Shown in pieces: positions 1-10,026 of a stretch of 64,000 nt of DNA. The stretch's first letter is position 1. Each line of letters begins with the position of its first letter. Source of the DNA: Luteibacter yeojuensis (GTDB lineage: Bacteria > Pseudomonadota > Gammaproteobacteria > Xanthomonadales > Rhodanobacteraceae); assembly GCF_000964085.1 (NCBI RefSeq), contig NZ_JZRB01000010.1, positions 25,185 through 89,184 on the forward strand. Direction: 5' to 3'. The position numbers and the translations under genes were made by a program. The notes under the pieces are model-generated. The model ran no database searches. It saw nothing but the letters and a program-made list of their open reading frames with translations, and had not been told where the DNA came from.

Positions 1-810
1 AACGTGTTCAAGGTTCGCGAGGTGCTGCGCCGCCCGCGGCTCGAGCGCATGCCCAGCATGCATGAGCTGGTGGCCGGCAGCTTCGATTACCGCGGCCAGA
101 CCATCCCCGTGATCGACCTCGCCGCCGCCATGGGCTACCCGCCGCTGGCCGCGGCGGAGGGCGCCCACCTCATCGTCACCGAGTTCAGCCGCTCCGTGCA
201 GGGTTTCCTCGTCTCCGACGTCGATCGCATCGTGCACGTCGACGGCGGCCAGATGGCCGCCCCGCCGCCGGCGCTGGGCTATGGCGCCCGCGTTAACGCG
301 GTGACCCGCCTCGACGGCGACCTGATGGCGGTGGTGGACGTGGAGCAGGTGCTCGCCGCCGTAAACCCGCAGCAGGTGGAGCTCTCCGACAAGCTGCAGC
401 AGGCCGCCCATGTGCAGCATGCCGGCACCCGCCGTGTGCTGGTGGTGGACGATTCGCTGGTGGCCCGCACCCAGCTGGCCGACCTGTTCCGCAAGCTCGA
501 CCTGGAATGCGTGGTGGCAAAGGACGGCATGGAGGGCCTGGACATGCTCCGTCGCCTGGCCACCGGCCCGGCCGACGATCGCGTGAACCTGGTGGTGTCC
601 GACATCGAAATGCCCTCGATGGATGGTTACGCGCTCACCCGCGCCATCCGCGAGGATGCCGCCCTGCGCAAGCTGCCGGTGCTGCTGCACAGCTCGCTCA
701 GCGGCGTGTTCAACGAGGCCATGGTGGCCCGCGTGGGCGCCGACCGCTTCATCGCCAAGTTCCAGCCCGAAGTGCTGGCCACGGCCGTGCTGGAGCTGCT
801 CCCGGCCTGA
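1..810 (+). CDS. cheV: CheV chemotaxis coupling protein (5'-truncated by window edge)
   Basis: Hybrid coupling protein: an N-terminal CheW-like domain (visible residues about 1-120, opening with NVFKVREVL, a segment that lies roughly 35-40 residues into family members) joins receptors to CheA, and a C-terminal response-receiver domain (about 140-268) can be phosphorylated by CheA. The receiver shows the acidic pair in VVDDSL, the phospho-acceptor Asp in SDIEMPSMDG (about visible residue 201) and a Lys near the end (IAKFQ). The frame is open from base 1, so the true start lies outside the window and the internal GTG at base 4 is not a start. It sits immediately before the rod/hook operon, as in other polar-flagellum clusters. 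Identity is confident; only the 5' end is missing. Confidence 0.93.
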   Translation, partial: NVFKVREVLRRPRLERMPSMHELVAGSFDYRGQTIPVIDLAAAMGYPPLAAAEGAHLIVTEFSRSVQGFLVSDVDRIVHVDGGQMAAPPPALGYGARVNAVTRLDGDLMAVVDVEQVLAAVNPQQVELSDKLQQAAHVQHAGTRRVLVVDDSLVARTQLADLFRKLDLECVVAKDGMEGLDMLRRLATGPADDRVNLVVSDIEMPSMDGYALTRAIREDAALRKLPVLLHSSLSGVFNEAMVARVGADRFIAKFQPEVLATAVLELLPA

Positions 811-900
811 CGCCCCGCGACGGCCCTACGTCGCCCCGGCGCCGTCCGGTGGCGTCGGAAAACCGGCGCCCCGCAACAGGTCGCCGCTCAGAAACCCCGC

Positions 901-922
901 AAACGGCGCCACGGCGCCGTTT
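901..922 (+). terminator. Hairpin terminator after cheV
   Basis: A perfect 10-base inverted repeat (AAACGGCGCC / GGCGCCGTTT) with a 2-base centre lies 91 bases after the cheV stop. In practice it folds as about 9 base pairs with a 4-base loop, the A-rich and T-rich ends making it read as a Rho-independent terminator in either direction. It separates cheV from the sigma-54 promoter of flgB. The T tract is short (TTT), so efficiency is uncertain. Confidence 0.6.
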
Positions 923-941
923 CGCGTTCCGGGGCAGGGCG

Positions 942-956
942 TGGCACGCCTCTTGC
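942..956 (+). promoter_or_regulatory. Sigma-54 promoter of the flgB operon
   Basis: TGGCAC-GCCTC-TTGC is an exact -24/-12 match with GG-N10-GC spacing, 40 bases before the flgB start. It implies RpoN-dependent, enhancer-binding-protein-driven transcription of flgB through probably flgL, which are tightly spaced with no clear internal terminator. Confidence 0.85.
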
Positions 957-995
957 TGATCCCCACGGGCCAGAAACCCACGGGGGCCCAAGCCC

Positions 996-1415
996 ATGAT
1001 CGACAAACCGGATCCGCTGCTCGGCATGCACCCACAGGCGCTGAACCTGTGGCAGCGCCGTGCGGAAGTCATTTCGTCGAACCTCGCCAACGCCGATACC
1101 CCGGGCTTCCTCGCCCGCGATGTCGACTTCCGCAAGGCCCTCATGGCCGCCACCGGCGCCCAGGACGGCAACCAGCTGGCCATGGCCGCCACCGAATCCG
1201 GCCACATCGGCGGCAACCCGGCCTTTGCCGGCGCCGATGCCAACCAGCTTGCCTACCGCGTCGCCACGCAGCCGTCCATGGACGGCAACACCGTGGATAC
1301 CCAGGTCGAGCAGGCCCAGTTCGCCGGCAACGCCATCCATTACCAGGCGTCGCTGAGCTTCATCACCGCGCAAATCAAGATGATGCGCACCGCCATCACC
1401 GGAGGCAGCTCATGA
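996..1415 (+). CDS. flgB: Flagellar proximal rod protein FlgB
   Basis: 139 residues, normal for FlgB, a subunit of the proximal rod that crosses the periplasm above the MS ring. The N-terminal rod motif SSNLANADTPGF (residues 28-39) is the axial-protein signature, and the C-terminal helix (FITAQIKMMRTAI) is typical. It is exported unprocessed by the flagellar type III apparatus. First gene of the operon, 40 bases after a strong sigma-54 promoter; its TGA overlaps the flgC ATG (ATGA), so translation is probably coupled. Confidence 0.97.
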   Translation: MIDKPDPLLGMHPQALNLWQRRAEVISSNLANADTPGFLARDVDFRKALMAATGAQDGNQLAMAATESGHIGGNPAFAGADANQLAYRVATQPSMDGNTVDTQVEQAQFAGNAIHYQASLSFITAQIKMMRTAITGGSS

Positions 1416-1825
1416 GCCTGCTGAAGATCTTCGACGTCGCCGGCTCGGGCATGGCGGCGCAGTCCGCCCGCCTGAACACCACCGCCAGCAACATGGCCAA
1501 CGCCGACAGCGTGGCCAGCAGCGAGGCAGGCGCCTACCGCGCCAAACAGCCCATGTTCTCGACCGTCCAGGCCCAGGTGAACGGCCAGATGGAGAACGAG
1601 GGCGTGCGCGCCATGGGCATCACCGAAAGCCAGGCGCCCGTGCAGGCCCGCTACGAGCCCTCCAACCCCATGGCCGACGCCAACGGCAACGTGTGGCAGA
1701 GCAACGTCAACCCGGTCGACGAGCTGGTCAACATGATCTCCGCGTCGCGCTCCTACCAGAACAACGTCGAAGTCATGAACAGCGCCAAGCAGCTCATGCA
1801 GAAGACGCTGGACCTCGGCAAATAA
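1412..1825 (+). CDS. flgC: Flagellar proximal rod protein FlgC
   Basis: 137 residues; forms the rod together with FlgB, FlgF and FlgE-family axial proteins. It shows the axial N-terminal motif SNMANADS and the FlgC/FlgG-type C-terminus ELVNMISASRSYQNNVEVMN, which packs into the rod core. The start is the ATG overlapping the flgB stop, preceded by GGAGG about 7 bases upstream. A longer open frame extends far upstream but runs through flgB and is not used. Confidence 0.97.
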   Translation: MSLLKIFDVAGSGMAAQSARLNTTASNMANADSVASSEAGAYRAKQPMFSTVQAQVNGQMENEGVRAMGITESQAPVQARYEPSNPMADANGNVWQSNVNPVDELVNMISASRSYQNNVEVMNSAKQLMQKTLDLGK

Positions 1826-1836
1826 GGCCCCCTCCC

Positions 1837-2484
1837 ATGGTCGATTCCGTCAGCTCCACCAGCAACACCACTACCACGGGTTCATCGGGCCAGCTGCAGC
1901 AGCAGACCCTGAGCCAGTCCGATTTCCTGAAGCTGATGGTCACCCAGATGACCAACCAGGACCCGACCAAGCCCATGGATTCCACCCAGATGGTGGCCCA
2001 GATGGCGCAGTTCTCGCAGGTCGCGGCCACGCAGGAGCTCCAGTCCTCGTTCGACAGCCTGTCCAAGAACCTCACGGGCGACCAGTTCGTCCGCGCGGCC
2101 TCGCTGGTGGGCAAGGAAGTGCTCGTGCCGTCGTCGGCCGGCCAGCTGACCAGCGGCGAGCTCGATGGCGCCGTCAACGTCGGCACCTCGGGCACGTACG
2201 TGAATGTCCAGGTCAAGGATTCGGCCGGCAACGTGGTCCGCACCATTGGCCTCGGCCAGCCGGATGCGGGCCTCACCAAGTTCACCTGGGATGGCAAAAC
2301 CGACGACGGCACGCAGCTGCCCGACGGCGTCTACCAGATTTCCGCCACCTCTGGCACGGACGCGATCGATACGTTCGTGCGCGGCAAGGTGGAAGGCGTC
2401 GGTGCCTCGGGCACCGACGGTACCTACGTGCAGGTAGCCGGTTACGGCGGTGCCCTGCTCAGCCAGATCGCGCAAATCCTGTAA
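1837..2484 (+). CDS. flgD: Hook cap / hook assembly protein FlgD
   Basis: 215 residues. FlgD caps the growing hook and is discarded once the hook is complete. The conserved N-terminal region (QSDFLKLMVTQMTNQDPTKP, about residues 25-44) carries the export and assembly signal; the C-terminal part has Tudor/FnIII-like beta segments with the FTWDGKTDDG motif (about 145-155) seen in the family. The start is the ATG 11 bases after the flgC stop; a longer in-frame extension runs back into flgC. Third gene of the rod/hook operon. Confidence 0.96.
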   Translation: MVDSVSSTSNTTTTGSSGQLQQQTLSQSDFLKLMVTQMTNQDPTKPMDSTQMVAQMAQFSQVAATQELQSSFDSLSKNLTGDQFVRAASLVGKEVLVPSSAGQLTSGELDGAVNVGTSGTYVNVQVKDSAGNVVRTIGLGQPDAGLTKFTWDGKTDDGTQLPDGVYQISATSGTDAIDTFVRGKVEGVGASGTDGTYVQVAGYGGALLSQIAQIL

Positions 2485-2501
2485 TTCCAGAGGACTCCAC
2501 C

Positions 2502-3728
2502 ATGCCTTTCGATATCGCCCTCAGCGGCATCAACGCGGCTTCTTCCGACCTGGAAGTGACCGCCAACAACATCGCCAACGTCAACACCGTGGGCTTCAAG
2601 GGCTCGCGCGCCGAGTTCAGCCAGATCTACTCGGTGGCCGGCGAGAACCTCTCCGCCACGGCCGCCGGCAGCGGCGTGCGCCTCACCAACATCGCCCAGC
2701 AGTTCGGCGACGGCAACATCACCCAGACGGGCAACTCGTACGATTTCGCCATCAGTGGCGCGGGCTTCTTCACGGTCCGCGACGGTGCCGGCTATTCGTA
2801 TACCCGCGCCGGTAACTTCCACCCGGATGCCAACGGCAACATCGTGAACGCCACGGGCGCCACGGTGCAGGTCTACCCGCCGACGGCCTCGGGCGGCTAC
2901 GACATGTCCACGCTTCAGGACATGAAGATCATCAATGGCTCCAGCGCGGCCAGGGCCAGCGCCAACGTCGGCCTCACCGCCAACCTGCCGGCCAGCGACA
3001 CGGCCCCCACGGGTGGAGCGTTCGACCCGACGAACGACCAGACCTACAACCACATGTCCACGTTCCAGGCCTACGACTCGCTCGGTGCCTCGCACACCGT
3101 GAACGTCTATTACGCCAAGGACGCCACCAACCCGAACACCTGGAACGCCTACATGACCATGGACGGCACCCAGGTGGGTACCGCCCAGCAGGTGGCCTTC
3201 AGCTCGGGCGGCTCCATCACCACGCCGGCCGGCGGCAAGCTCAATTTCGGCGCCGCGTCGCCGAACCCGGGCGCCAACCCGGTGAACATCACCCTGGACC
3301 TGAACAAGGTCACCCAGTTCGGTGATACCTACGCCACCACGGCGGTGACGAACGACGGCTACGCGGCGGGCAAGTTCTCGAAGATCGACGTGGCGAAGGA
3401 CGGCACCGTCTCGGCCATCTACTCCAACGGCGTGAGCACCCCCATCGGCCAGCTGGCCATCGCCACCTTCGCCAACAACGAAGGCCTGCGCCAGCTGAAC
3501 GACACCAACTGGGTGCCGTCGGCCGAGTCGGGCCAGCCCATCCGTGGCGCGGCCAATTCGGGCGACGTGGGCCAGATCCAGTCCGGCTCGCTCGAGGCCT
3601 CGAACACCGCCGACCTGACGGCCCAGCTGGTGAACATGATCAAGGCGCAGCGCAACTACCAGGCGAACGCCCAGGTCATCTCCACCGACGACAAGCTGAC
3701 CCAGACCATCATCAACATCCGTAACTAA
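2502..3728 (+). CDS. flgE: Flagellar hook protein FlgE
   Basis: 408 residues, in the usual range for short-hook FlgE. It polymerises into the curved hook that joins rod to filament. N-terminal axial motif NNIANVNTVGFKGSRAEF (about residues 23-40), a variable middle domain exposed on the hook surface, and C-terminal GSLEASNTADLTAQLVNMI plus the RNYQANAQVI helix. A good Shine-Dalgarno (AGAGGA) precedes the ATG. It lies 17 bases after flgD and 14 before flgF. Confidence 0.97.
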   Translation: MPFDIALSGINAASSDLEVTANNIANVNTVGFKGSRAEFSQIYSVAGENLSATAAGSGVRLTNIAQQFGDGNITQTGNSYDFAISGAGFFTVRDGAGYSYTRAGNFHPDANGNIVNATGATVQVYPPTASGGYDMSTLQDMKIINGSSAARASANVGLTANLPASDTAPTGGAFDPTNDQTYNHMSTFQAYDSLGASHTVNVYYAKDATNPNTWNAYMTMDGTQVGTAQQVAFSSGGSITTPAGGKLNFGAASPNPGANPVNITLDLNKVTQFGDTYATTAVTNDGYAAGKFSKIDVAKDGTVSAIYSNGVSTPIGQLAIATFANNEGLRQLNDTNWVPSAESGQPIRGAANSGDVGQIQSGSLEASNTADLTAQLVNMIKAQRNYQANAQVISTDDKLTQTIINIRN

Positions 3729-3742
3729 GACGGGAAGCCGCC

Positions 3743-4483
3743 ATGGACCGTTCCGTATACATCGCCATGACCGGCGCCACGCAGACCATGCGGGCGCAGG
3801 CCGAAGTCGCGCACAACCTGGCCAATGCCAACACCACCGGCTTCAAGGCCGAGCTGTCGGCATTCCAGGCCATGCCCGTCCAGGGCGATGGCCTGCAGTC
3901 GCGCATCAACGGCGTGGCGCAGGGGATCGGCTGGGATACCACCCAGGGCCACCAGATGGAAACCGGCAACGACCTGGATGTCTCCGTCCAGGGCAATGGC
4001 TGGATCGCGGTCCAGACCCCCGACGGCGTCGAAGGCTACACGCGCGCAGGCAACCTGCGCGTCGACGCCGACGGTCTTTTGACGGATGCGCGTGGCAATG
4101 CCGTCATGGGCGGCGGCGGTCCCATCACCATCCCGCAGGCTTCCAGCCTGAAGATCGGCTCGGACGGCACTATTTCCATCGTGCCGCTCGGCCAGTCGCC
4201 GAATACGCTTACCGCCGTCGACCGCATCAAGCTGGTGAACCCCGGCAACGACCAGCTCACCTACGGCGATGACGGCCTCATGCATATGCGTGACGGCAGC
4301 ACGGCCGAGGCCGATGCCAACACCCGCGTGGTCTCCGGGGCCCTGGAAGCCAGCAACGTCAACCCTTCCGACGTGCTCGTGAAGATGATCTCGCTCTCCC
4401 GCGAATACGAAATGCAGGTGCGATCGATCAAATCGGCGGACGAAAACGCCCAGTCGGCATCGAAATTGCTACAGGTGGGGTAA
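3743..4483 (+). CDS. flgF: Flagellar proximal rod protein FlgF
   Basis: 246 residues. A FlgE/FlgG-family rod subunit, distinguished from FlgG by its opening MDRSVYIAMTGA and shorter length. N-terminal axial motif HNLANANTTGFKAE and C-terminal GALEASNVNPSDVLVKMISLSREYEMQ. It forms part of the proximal rod between FlgB/FlgC and the distal rod FlgG. It is followed by a 63-base gap to flgG, the longest gap in this operon. Confidence 0.96.
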   Translation: MDRSVYIAMTGATQTMRAQAEVAHNLANANTTGFKAELSAFQAMPVQGDGLQSRINGVAQGIGWDTTQGHQMETGNDLDVSVQGNGWIAVQTPDGVEGYTRAGNLRVDADGLLTDARGNAVMGGGGPITIPQASSLKIGSDGTISIVPLGQSPNTLTAVDRIKLVNPGNDQLTYGDDGLMHMRDGSTAEADANTRVVSGALEASNVNPSDVLVKMISLSREYEMQVRSIKSADENAQSASKLLQVG

Positions 4484-4546
4484 CCACCGCCGCGCGACGC
4501 AAAACCGTCGCCGGCACAGCAAGCGCAAACCGCGCGGGAGTCAACG

Positions 4547-5332
4547 ATGTTCACGTCCCTCTGGATCGCCAAGACCGGCCTCGATGCGCAGCAGACGCGC
4601 ATGGATGTCGTCTCGAACAACCTGGCCAACACGAACACCACGGGCTTCAAGCGCGCCCGCGCCGAGTTCGAAGACCTGGCCTACCAGAACCGCGGGCAGG
4701 CCGGCGCCCAGGTCACCGAGCAGAACACCTCGCCCACCGGCTTCATGATCGGTACCGGTGTCCGCGTCGTCGGTACGCAGAAAATGTTCGAGCAGGGCGG
4801 CTCCCAGCAGACCGATAACCCGCTCGACGTCCGCATCGACGGCCGCGGCTTCCTGCAGGTGACCCTGCCGGACGGCACCGTGGGCTACACCCGCGACGGT
4901 TCGCTCAAGCGCGACCAGGATGGCCAGCTCGTCACCAGCGACGGCTACCCCCTCGAGCCCGCCATCACGCTCCCGGCCAATGCCTCCACCGTGTCCATCG
5001 GCAAGGACGGCACCGTCAGCGTCACCACCACGGGCAGCTCGGCCTCCACCCAGGTCGGCACGATCCAGCTCGCCGATTTCGTGAACCCCGCCGGCCTCGA
5101 GCCGCGTGGCGACAACCTCTACCTCGAAACAGCGGCCAGCGGCACGCCGCAGACGGGCACCGCGGGCCTGAACGGCCTCGGCACGCTCCAGCAGAACGCC
5201 CTCGAAACGTCGAACGTCAACGTGGTCGAGGAAATGGTGAACATGATCGAGACGCAGCGCGCCTACGAAATGAACTCGAAGGCGATCTCCGCGGCCGACC
5301 AGATGCTGCAGTTCATCACCCAGCACACCTGA
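4547..5332 (+). CDS. flgG: Flagellar distal rod protein FlgG
   Basis: 261 residues, the standard FlgG length. It builds the distal rod passing through the P and L rings. It opens with [20 protein letters not shown], carries the axial motif [16 protein letters not shown], and ends with the highly conserved [20 protein letters not shown] region. Its TGA overlaps the flgH ATG. The start is preceded by GGGAG about 6 bases upstream. Confidence 0.97.
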   Translation: MFTSLWIAKTGLDAQQTRMDVVSNNLANTNTTGFKRARAEFEDLAYQNRGQAGAQVTEQNTSPTGFMIGTGVRVVGTQKMFEQGGSQQTDNPLDVRIDGRGFLQVTLPDGTVGYTRDGSLKRDQDGQLVTSDGYPLEPAITLPANASTVSIGKDGTVSVTTTGSSASTQVGTIQLADFVNPAGLEPRGDNLYLETAASGTPQTGTAGLNGLGTLQQNALETSNVNVVEEMVNMIETQRAYEMNSKAISAADQMLQFITQHT

Positions 5333-6024
5333 TGACCACCGCCATGACCCGCCCCTTCGCCCGCCTCATCCTCGCCGCGCTGCCCATCGCCAGCCTCGCT
5401 GGTTGCGCCATCGTGCCGCCGACGCCGAAGCCGATGTACAGCGCCACGCTGCCGGTCGCCCCGGTCGCGCCGGCGCAGGCCACCGGCTCCATCTATGCCG
5501 ACCAGCAGAACATGGAGCTGTTCGCCGACCCGCGCGCGCACCGCGTGGGCGATATCCTCACCATCACGCTGGTGGAAAGCACGCAGGCCAGCAAGAAGGC
5601 CGCCACCGCCACGAACAAGAAGAACGGCAACAGCATCACGGCGCCGTCGATCCTCGGCCACGGCCTGAAGATCGGTGGCCGCACCGCCGACAGCAGCCTC
5701 GCCTCCAACAACTCGTTCGCCGGCGACGGCTCGTCGACCCAGAGCAACCAGCTCAACGGCGAGATCACCGTCACGGTGGCGCAGCGCCTCTCCAACGGCG
5801 CCATGATCGTGCAGGGCGAGAAGTGGCTCACCATCAACCAGGGTGAAGAGCTGGTCCGCATCTCCGGCATCGTGCGCCCGCAGGATATCGGCAACGACAA
5901 CGTCGTGCTGTCCAGCCGCGTGGCCGATGCCAAGATCGAATACGTCGGCAAGGGCACGCTCGCCGATTCGAACACGCGCGGCTGGCTGTCGCGCTTCTTC
6001 GACTCGAAATGGATGCCGTTCTGA
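5332..6024 (+). CDS. flgH: Flagellar L-ring lipoprotein FlgH
   Basis: 230 residues. Outer-membrane lipoprotein that forms the L ring around the distal rod. The N-terminus is a type II signal with lipobox LAGC (Cys about residue 25), followed by the conserved YSATLP region; the family core [10 protein letters not shown] and the C-terminal [17 protein letters not shown] are present. The first ATG overlaps the flgG stop; a second in-frame ATG four codons later would give a slightly shorter signal peptide. The flgI start overlaps its stop. Confidence 0.96.
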   Translation: MTTAMTRPFARLILAALPIASLAGCAIVPPTPKPMYSATLPVAPVAPAQATGSIYADQQNMELFADPRAHRVGDILTITLVESTQASKKAATATNKKNGNSITAPSILGHGLKIGGRTADSSLASNNSFAGDGSSTQSNQLNGEITVTVAQRLSNGAMIVQGEKWLTINQGEELVRISGIVRPQDIGNDNVVLSSRVADAKIEYVGKGTLADSNTRGWLSRFFDSKWMPF

Positions 6025-7130
6025 TGAAGACCATCCTCCGCACCGCCGCCGCCGTCCTGGCCCTGTTCGCGATCCTGCCGGCCCATGCCGACAAGATCCG
6101 CGACCTGGCCCAGGTGGGTGGCGTGCGCAGCAACCAGCTCGTGGGCTATGGCCTCGTCGTGGGCCTCGATGGCAGCGGCGACCAGACCAGCCAGGCTCCG
6201 TTCACCACGCAGAGCCTGGAGAACATGCTCCAGCAGTTCGGCGTCAACGTGCCGGCGAACGTGCGCCCGCAGCTGAAGAACGCCGCGGCCGTCACCATCA
6301 CCGCCGAGATCCCGCCGTTCGCCAAGCCTGGCCAGAAGATCGACGTCACCGTGGCATCCATCGGCAACGCCAAGAGCATCCGCGGTGGCGAACTGCTCAT
6401 GTCGCCGCTGAAGGGCGCCGATGGCCAGGTGTACGCCATCGCGCAGGGCAGCGTCATCGTCGGCGGCGTCAGTGCGCAGGGCAAGAGCGGCAGCAGCGTG
6501 CAGGTGAACATCTCCGCCAGCGGCCGCATCCCGGGCGGCGCCAGCATCGAGCGCAGCGTCGCCACGTCGTTCGACAAGGGCGGCGACATCATGCTCAACC
6601 TCAACACCGCCGACTTCATGACGGCCAACCGCGTGGCGCAGGCCGTGAACCAGAACTTCGGCGCGGGCACCGCCAACGCCGTCGACTCGGGCACCATCGC
6701 CGTGCGCGCCCCGCAGGACCCGTCGCAGCGCGTATCGTGGCTCGCCACGATCCAGCAGCTCGACGTCACCCCGGGCGATGCCCCGGCACGCATCATCGTC
6801 AACTCGCGCACCGGCACCGTGGTCATCGGCTCCGACGTGAAGGTCGGCGCCGCCGCCGTGGCCCATGGCTCCATCCAGGTCACCATCAGCGAGCAGCCGC
6901 AGGTAAGCCAGCCGGGCGCCTTCAGCCGCGGCCAGACAGCCGTCGTGCCGAGCAGCCAGGTGGCTGTCAGCGAAAACGGCGGCCACATGTTCAAGTTCGG
7001 CCCGGGCACCAGCCTGGATTCGATCGTGCGGGCGGTGAACCAGGTCGGCGCCTCGCCGAGCGACCTCATCTCGATCCTGCAGGCCCTGAAGGAATCCGGT
7101 GCCCTGCGCGCCGAGCTGGTGGTGATCTGA
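6024..7130 (+). CDS. flgI: Flagellar P-ring protein FlgI
   Basis: 368 residues. Periplasmic protein forming the P ring in the peptidoglycan layer. A Sec signal peptide ends at AHA (about residue 22), followed by mature [19 protein letters not shown], the near-invariant start of FlgI. The start chosen is the ATG overlapping the flgH TGA; an upstream in-frame ATG at 6009 would add five residues before the signal peptide and is less likely. The C-terminus [20 protein letters not shown] is canonical. Confidence 0.97.
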   Translation: MKTILRTAAAVLALFAILPAHADKIRDLAQVGGVRSNQLVGYGLVVGLDGSGDQTSQAPFTTQSLENMLQQFGVNVPANVRPQLKNAAAVTITAEIPPFAKPGQKIDVTVASIGNAKSIRGGELLMSPLKGADGQVYAIAQGSVIVGGVSAQGKSGSSVQVNISASGRIPGGASIERSVATSFDKGGDIMLNLNTADFMTANRVAQAVNQNFGAGTANAVDSGTIAVRAPQDPSQRVSWLATIQQLDVTPGDAPARIIVNSRTGTVVIGSDVKVGAAAVAHGSIQVTISEQPQVSQPGAFSRGQTAVVPSSQVAVSENGGHMFKFGPGTSLDSIVRAVNQVGASPSDLISILQALKESGALRAELVVI

Positions 7131-7131
7131 C

Positions 7132-8133
7132 ATGGCTACCTCGGTCGATACCCAGGCGCTTGGCAACTACGCGGACATGTCCGCGTTCGCCGGCCTGCGT
7201 TCGGCCGCGCAGAAGGATTCCAAGGGCGCGCTGCCCACGGTCGCCAAGCAGTTCGAATCCATCTTCACCCAGATGATGCTGAAGTCGATGCGCGACGCGA
7301 ACGCCGCCATCGGCGACGACATCATGGGTTCGTCGGCGGCCAACTCGTACCGCGACATGCTCGACCACCAGCTCTCGGTCACGCTGTCGCAAGGCAAGGG
7401 CATGGGCATCGCCGACATGCTCATCCGCCAGCTGGGCGGCAGCGCAAGCACCTCCGGTACCGATCGTGACAACGGCCTGTTCGATGGCGTCAGCGGCTCG
7501 GCGTCCACCGTCGATGCCGTGTCGTCCAAGTCGGACCAGGACAGCGGCCTCATGAACTCGCTCGAGCACATCCTCGGCAGCGCGGGGCGTGCCGTGGGGC
7601 AGGGCGCCTCGGCCGTGGCCAACGCCGTCGGTTCCATCGACAGCCCGCAGGACTTCGTGCAGAAGTTCGCGCCGCACGCCATCGAAGCCGCGAAGAAGCT
7701 TGGTGTCTCGGTGCGTGCGCTGCTGGCGCAGGCGGCGCTCGAAACCGGTTGGGGCAAGCACATGCCGGCCCAGGGCAACACCAACAGCTTCAACATGTTC
7801 GGCATCAAGGCCGGCAGCAGCTGGGACGGCAAGCGCGTCAACGTGCCCACCCTCGAATACGAAAACGGCGTGGCCGTGCGCAAGAAGGATAGCTTCCGCG
7901 CCTACGACTCGCCGTCGCAGTCGTTCAGTGATTACGCCGACATGGTCGCCAGCAGCCCGCGCTACGCGCATGCGCTCGGCCGCGGCGACGATATCGCCGG
8001 CTTTGCCAAGGCGCTGACCCAGGGCGGCTACGCCACCGACCCCAGCTACGCGCAGAAGCTCACCGATATCGCGAATGGCCCGGTGATGAAGCAGGCCCTC
8101 GAGGCCCTGAAGCACATCGCGGCGGATCTGTAA
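7132..8133 (+). CDS. flgJ: Rod cap / peptidoglycan hydrolase FlgJ
   Basis: 333 residues in two domains. The N-terminal rod-cap part (about 20-110, KQFESIFTQMMLKSMRDA) scaffolds rod assembly. The C-terminal glucosaminidase domain (about 165-325) opens the cell wall; its putative catalytic Glu is in ALETGWG (about residue 204), followed by the family motif FNMFGIKAG. A Ser/Asp-rich linker joins them. It starts one base after the flgI stop. Confidence 0.96.
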   Translation: MATSVDTQALGNYADMSAFAGLRSAAQKDSKGALPTVAKQFESIFTQMMLKSMRDANAAIGDDIMGSSAANSYRDMLDHQLSVTLSQGKGMGIADMLIRQLGGSASTSGTDRDNGLFDGVSGSASTVDAVSSKSDQDSGLMNSLEHILGSAGRAVGQGASAVANAVGSIDSPQDFVQKFAPHAIEAAKKLGVSVRALLAQAALETGWGKHMPAQGNTNSFNMFGIKAGSSWDGKRVNVPTLEYENGVAVRKKDSFRAYDSPSQSFSDYADMVASSPRYAHALGRGDDIAGFAKALTQGGYATDPSYAQKLTDIANGPVMKQALEALKHIAADL

Positions 8134-8152
8134 AAAAGGATAGGAAACGACG

Positions 8153-10024
8153 ATGGCCGACCTGCTCTCCACCGGTGTCTCCGGGCTGCTTGCCTCGCAA
8201 GTGGGCCTCTCCACCGTTGGCCACAACATCAGCAACGTCAACACGGCTGGCTACACGCGCCAGACGACGTCGTTCAACGCCCGCGCGCCGCAGTACAACG
8301 GCGGCATGTACATCGGCCAGGGCGCCGATGCCGTCAGCGTGCAGCGCAGCTACAGCCAGTTCCTCACCCAGCAGGTGTGGTCGGCCACGTCCAGCCAGAG
8401 CCGTGCCTCGCAGTACGCCACGCTCACCGCTTCGGTGAACAACGTCGTCAGCGGGTCGGCCAACCTGCAGACGGCCCTCGATGGCTTCTTCGGCGCGGTG
8501 AGCGACCTGTCGAATTCGCCGGTGGATACGGCCAGCCGCCAGGCCATGCTCGGCAAGGCCAGCTCGCTCGTGGCCACGTACCGCTCGCTGGCCACCCAGT
8601 TCCAGCAGATCGACCAGCAGACGAACCAGCAGATCACCAGCGCGGTCGCCGACATCAACTCGCTCGCCAAGAGCATCGCCGACCTCAACGGCCAGATCCA
8701 GAAGGCCTACGCGGGCGGTGCCGAGCCGAACGACCTGCTCGATACGCGCGACCAGGCCATCGCCAAGCTGTCGTCGATCATCGGCGTCAGCACCACGACC
8801 AACACCGACCACATGGTGACGGTGACCATCGGCAACGGCCAGCCCCTGGTCAGCGCCACCAGCAGCACGCAGCTGGGCACGGCCACCAACCAGTACGATT
8901 CCTCGCGCCTCGAGATCACGGGCCCGGGCGGCAGCGTCATCACCAGCCAGGTGGGTTCCGGCTCGCTCGGGGCCACCATCGATTTCCGCACCAACGTGCT
9001 CGACCCGGCGCGCAACCAGCTGGGCCGCTCGGCCGTGGCGCTCACCACCGCCTTCAACCAGCAGCACGCCCAGGGCCTCGACCTCAATGGCGATGCCGGC
9101 GGCAATTTCTTCAACATCGCCGACCCGGCGGTGTTCAACAGCACCAACAACAAGGGCACGGGCAGCATCACGGCCACCTTCGGCGACGTGGGCAAGCTCT
9201 CCGCCAACGACTACACCGTGCGCTTCGACGGCGTGAACTGGTCGGCCACTAACTCGCAGGGCGTCACCACGCCCATGACGGGCACGGGCACGGCCGCCGA
9301 CCCGTTCGTGCTCGACGGCATGAAGCTCACCGTGGGCGCGGGCGCCGTCGCGGGCGATAGCTTCCAGATCCAGCCGACGCGCAACGCCGCCTCGGCCATC
9401 AGCGTGGCCGTCACCGATACCAACAAGATCGCCGCGTCGGGCCCGCTTTCCGCCACCAAGGGAGCGGGCAACACCGGCAAGGCCGTGCTCGGCAACCTCA
9501 CGGTCACCGACGTGGGTAACGCGAACTTCAACACGCCGGTAACCATCCAGTTCACCTCGCCAACGACGTACACCATCAACGGTGGTGCGCCGCAGGCCTA
9601 CGCCGATGGCGACACCATCACCGGCAACGGCTGGACGCTGAAGCTCACCGGCGCGCCGGCGGCCAACGATTCGTTCTCGGTCAAGCCCGCCGGCTCGCAG
9701 AGCGGCGACAACGGCAATGCGCTGGCGCTGGCCTCGGTCAACAACAAGGGCGTGCTCGATAACGGCGTCACCAGCGTCAACAAGTCGTACAGCCAGCTCA
9801 TCTCGCAGGTGGGTACCGCGGGTGCGCAGGCCAACACCGCGCTCGATGCCCAGCAGAGCATCCTCGACAACGCCAACGCCGCGCAGCAGAGCCTGTCGGG
9901 CGTGAACATGGACGAGGAAGCCGCCAACCTCCTGCGCTTCCAGCAGGCTTACGCGGCTTCCGCCCAGGTCATCAACGCGGCGAACACCATCTTCGATTCC
10001 CTTCTTTCCGCGGTGCGAGGCTAA
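8153..10024 (+). CDS. flgK: Hook-filament junction protein FlgK (HAP1)
   Basis: 623 residues. First hook-associated protein at the hook-filament junction. The N-terminus shows STGVSGLLASQVGL and the axial motif GHNISNVNTAGYTRQ; the C-terminus has NMDEEAANLLRFQQAYAASAQVI. The middle region contains two related beta modules (about residues 352-410 and 460-514), each ending in a GDSF/NDSF-type segment, that resemble one in FlgL next door. It starts 19 bases after flgJ with an AGGA Shine-Dalgarno. Confidence 0.96.
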   Translation: MADLLSTGVSGLLASQVGLSTVGHNISNVNTAGYTRQTTSFNARAPQYNGGMYIGQGADAVSVQRSYSQFLTQQVWSATSSQSRASQYATLTASVNNVVSGSANLQTALDGFFGAVSDLSNSPVDTASRQAMLGKASSLVATYRSLATQFQQIDQQTNQQITSAVADINSLAKSIADLNGQIQKAYAGGAEPNDLLDTRDQAIAKLSSIIGVSTTTNTDHMVTVTIGNGQPLVSATSSTQLGTATNQYDSSRLEITGPGGSVITSQVGSGSLGATIDFRTNVLDPARNQLGRSAVALTTAFNQQHAQGLDLNGDAGGNFFNIADPAVFNSTNNKGTGSITATFGDVGKLSANDYTVRFDGVNWSATNSQGVTTPMTGTGTAADPFVLDGMKLTVGAGAVAGDSFQIQPTRNAASAISVAVTDTNKIAASGPLSATKGAGNTGKAVLGNLTVTDVGNANFNTPVTIQFTSPTTYTINGGAPQAYADGDTITGNGWTLKLTGAPAANDSFSVKPAGSQSGDNGNALALASVNNKGVLDNGVTSVNKSYSQLISQVGTAGAQANTALDAQQSILDNANAAQQSLSGVNMDEEAANLLRFQQAYAASAQVINAANTIFDSLLSAVRG

Positions 10025-10026
10025 CC

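Noticed and set aside
4512..4526. Sigma-54-like site CGGCAC-AGCAA-GCGC between flgF and flgG
   Set aside because: Spacing is right but both elements deviate (CGGC at -24, GCGC at -12), and it lies inside a tightly packed operon.
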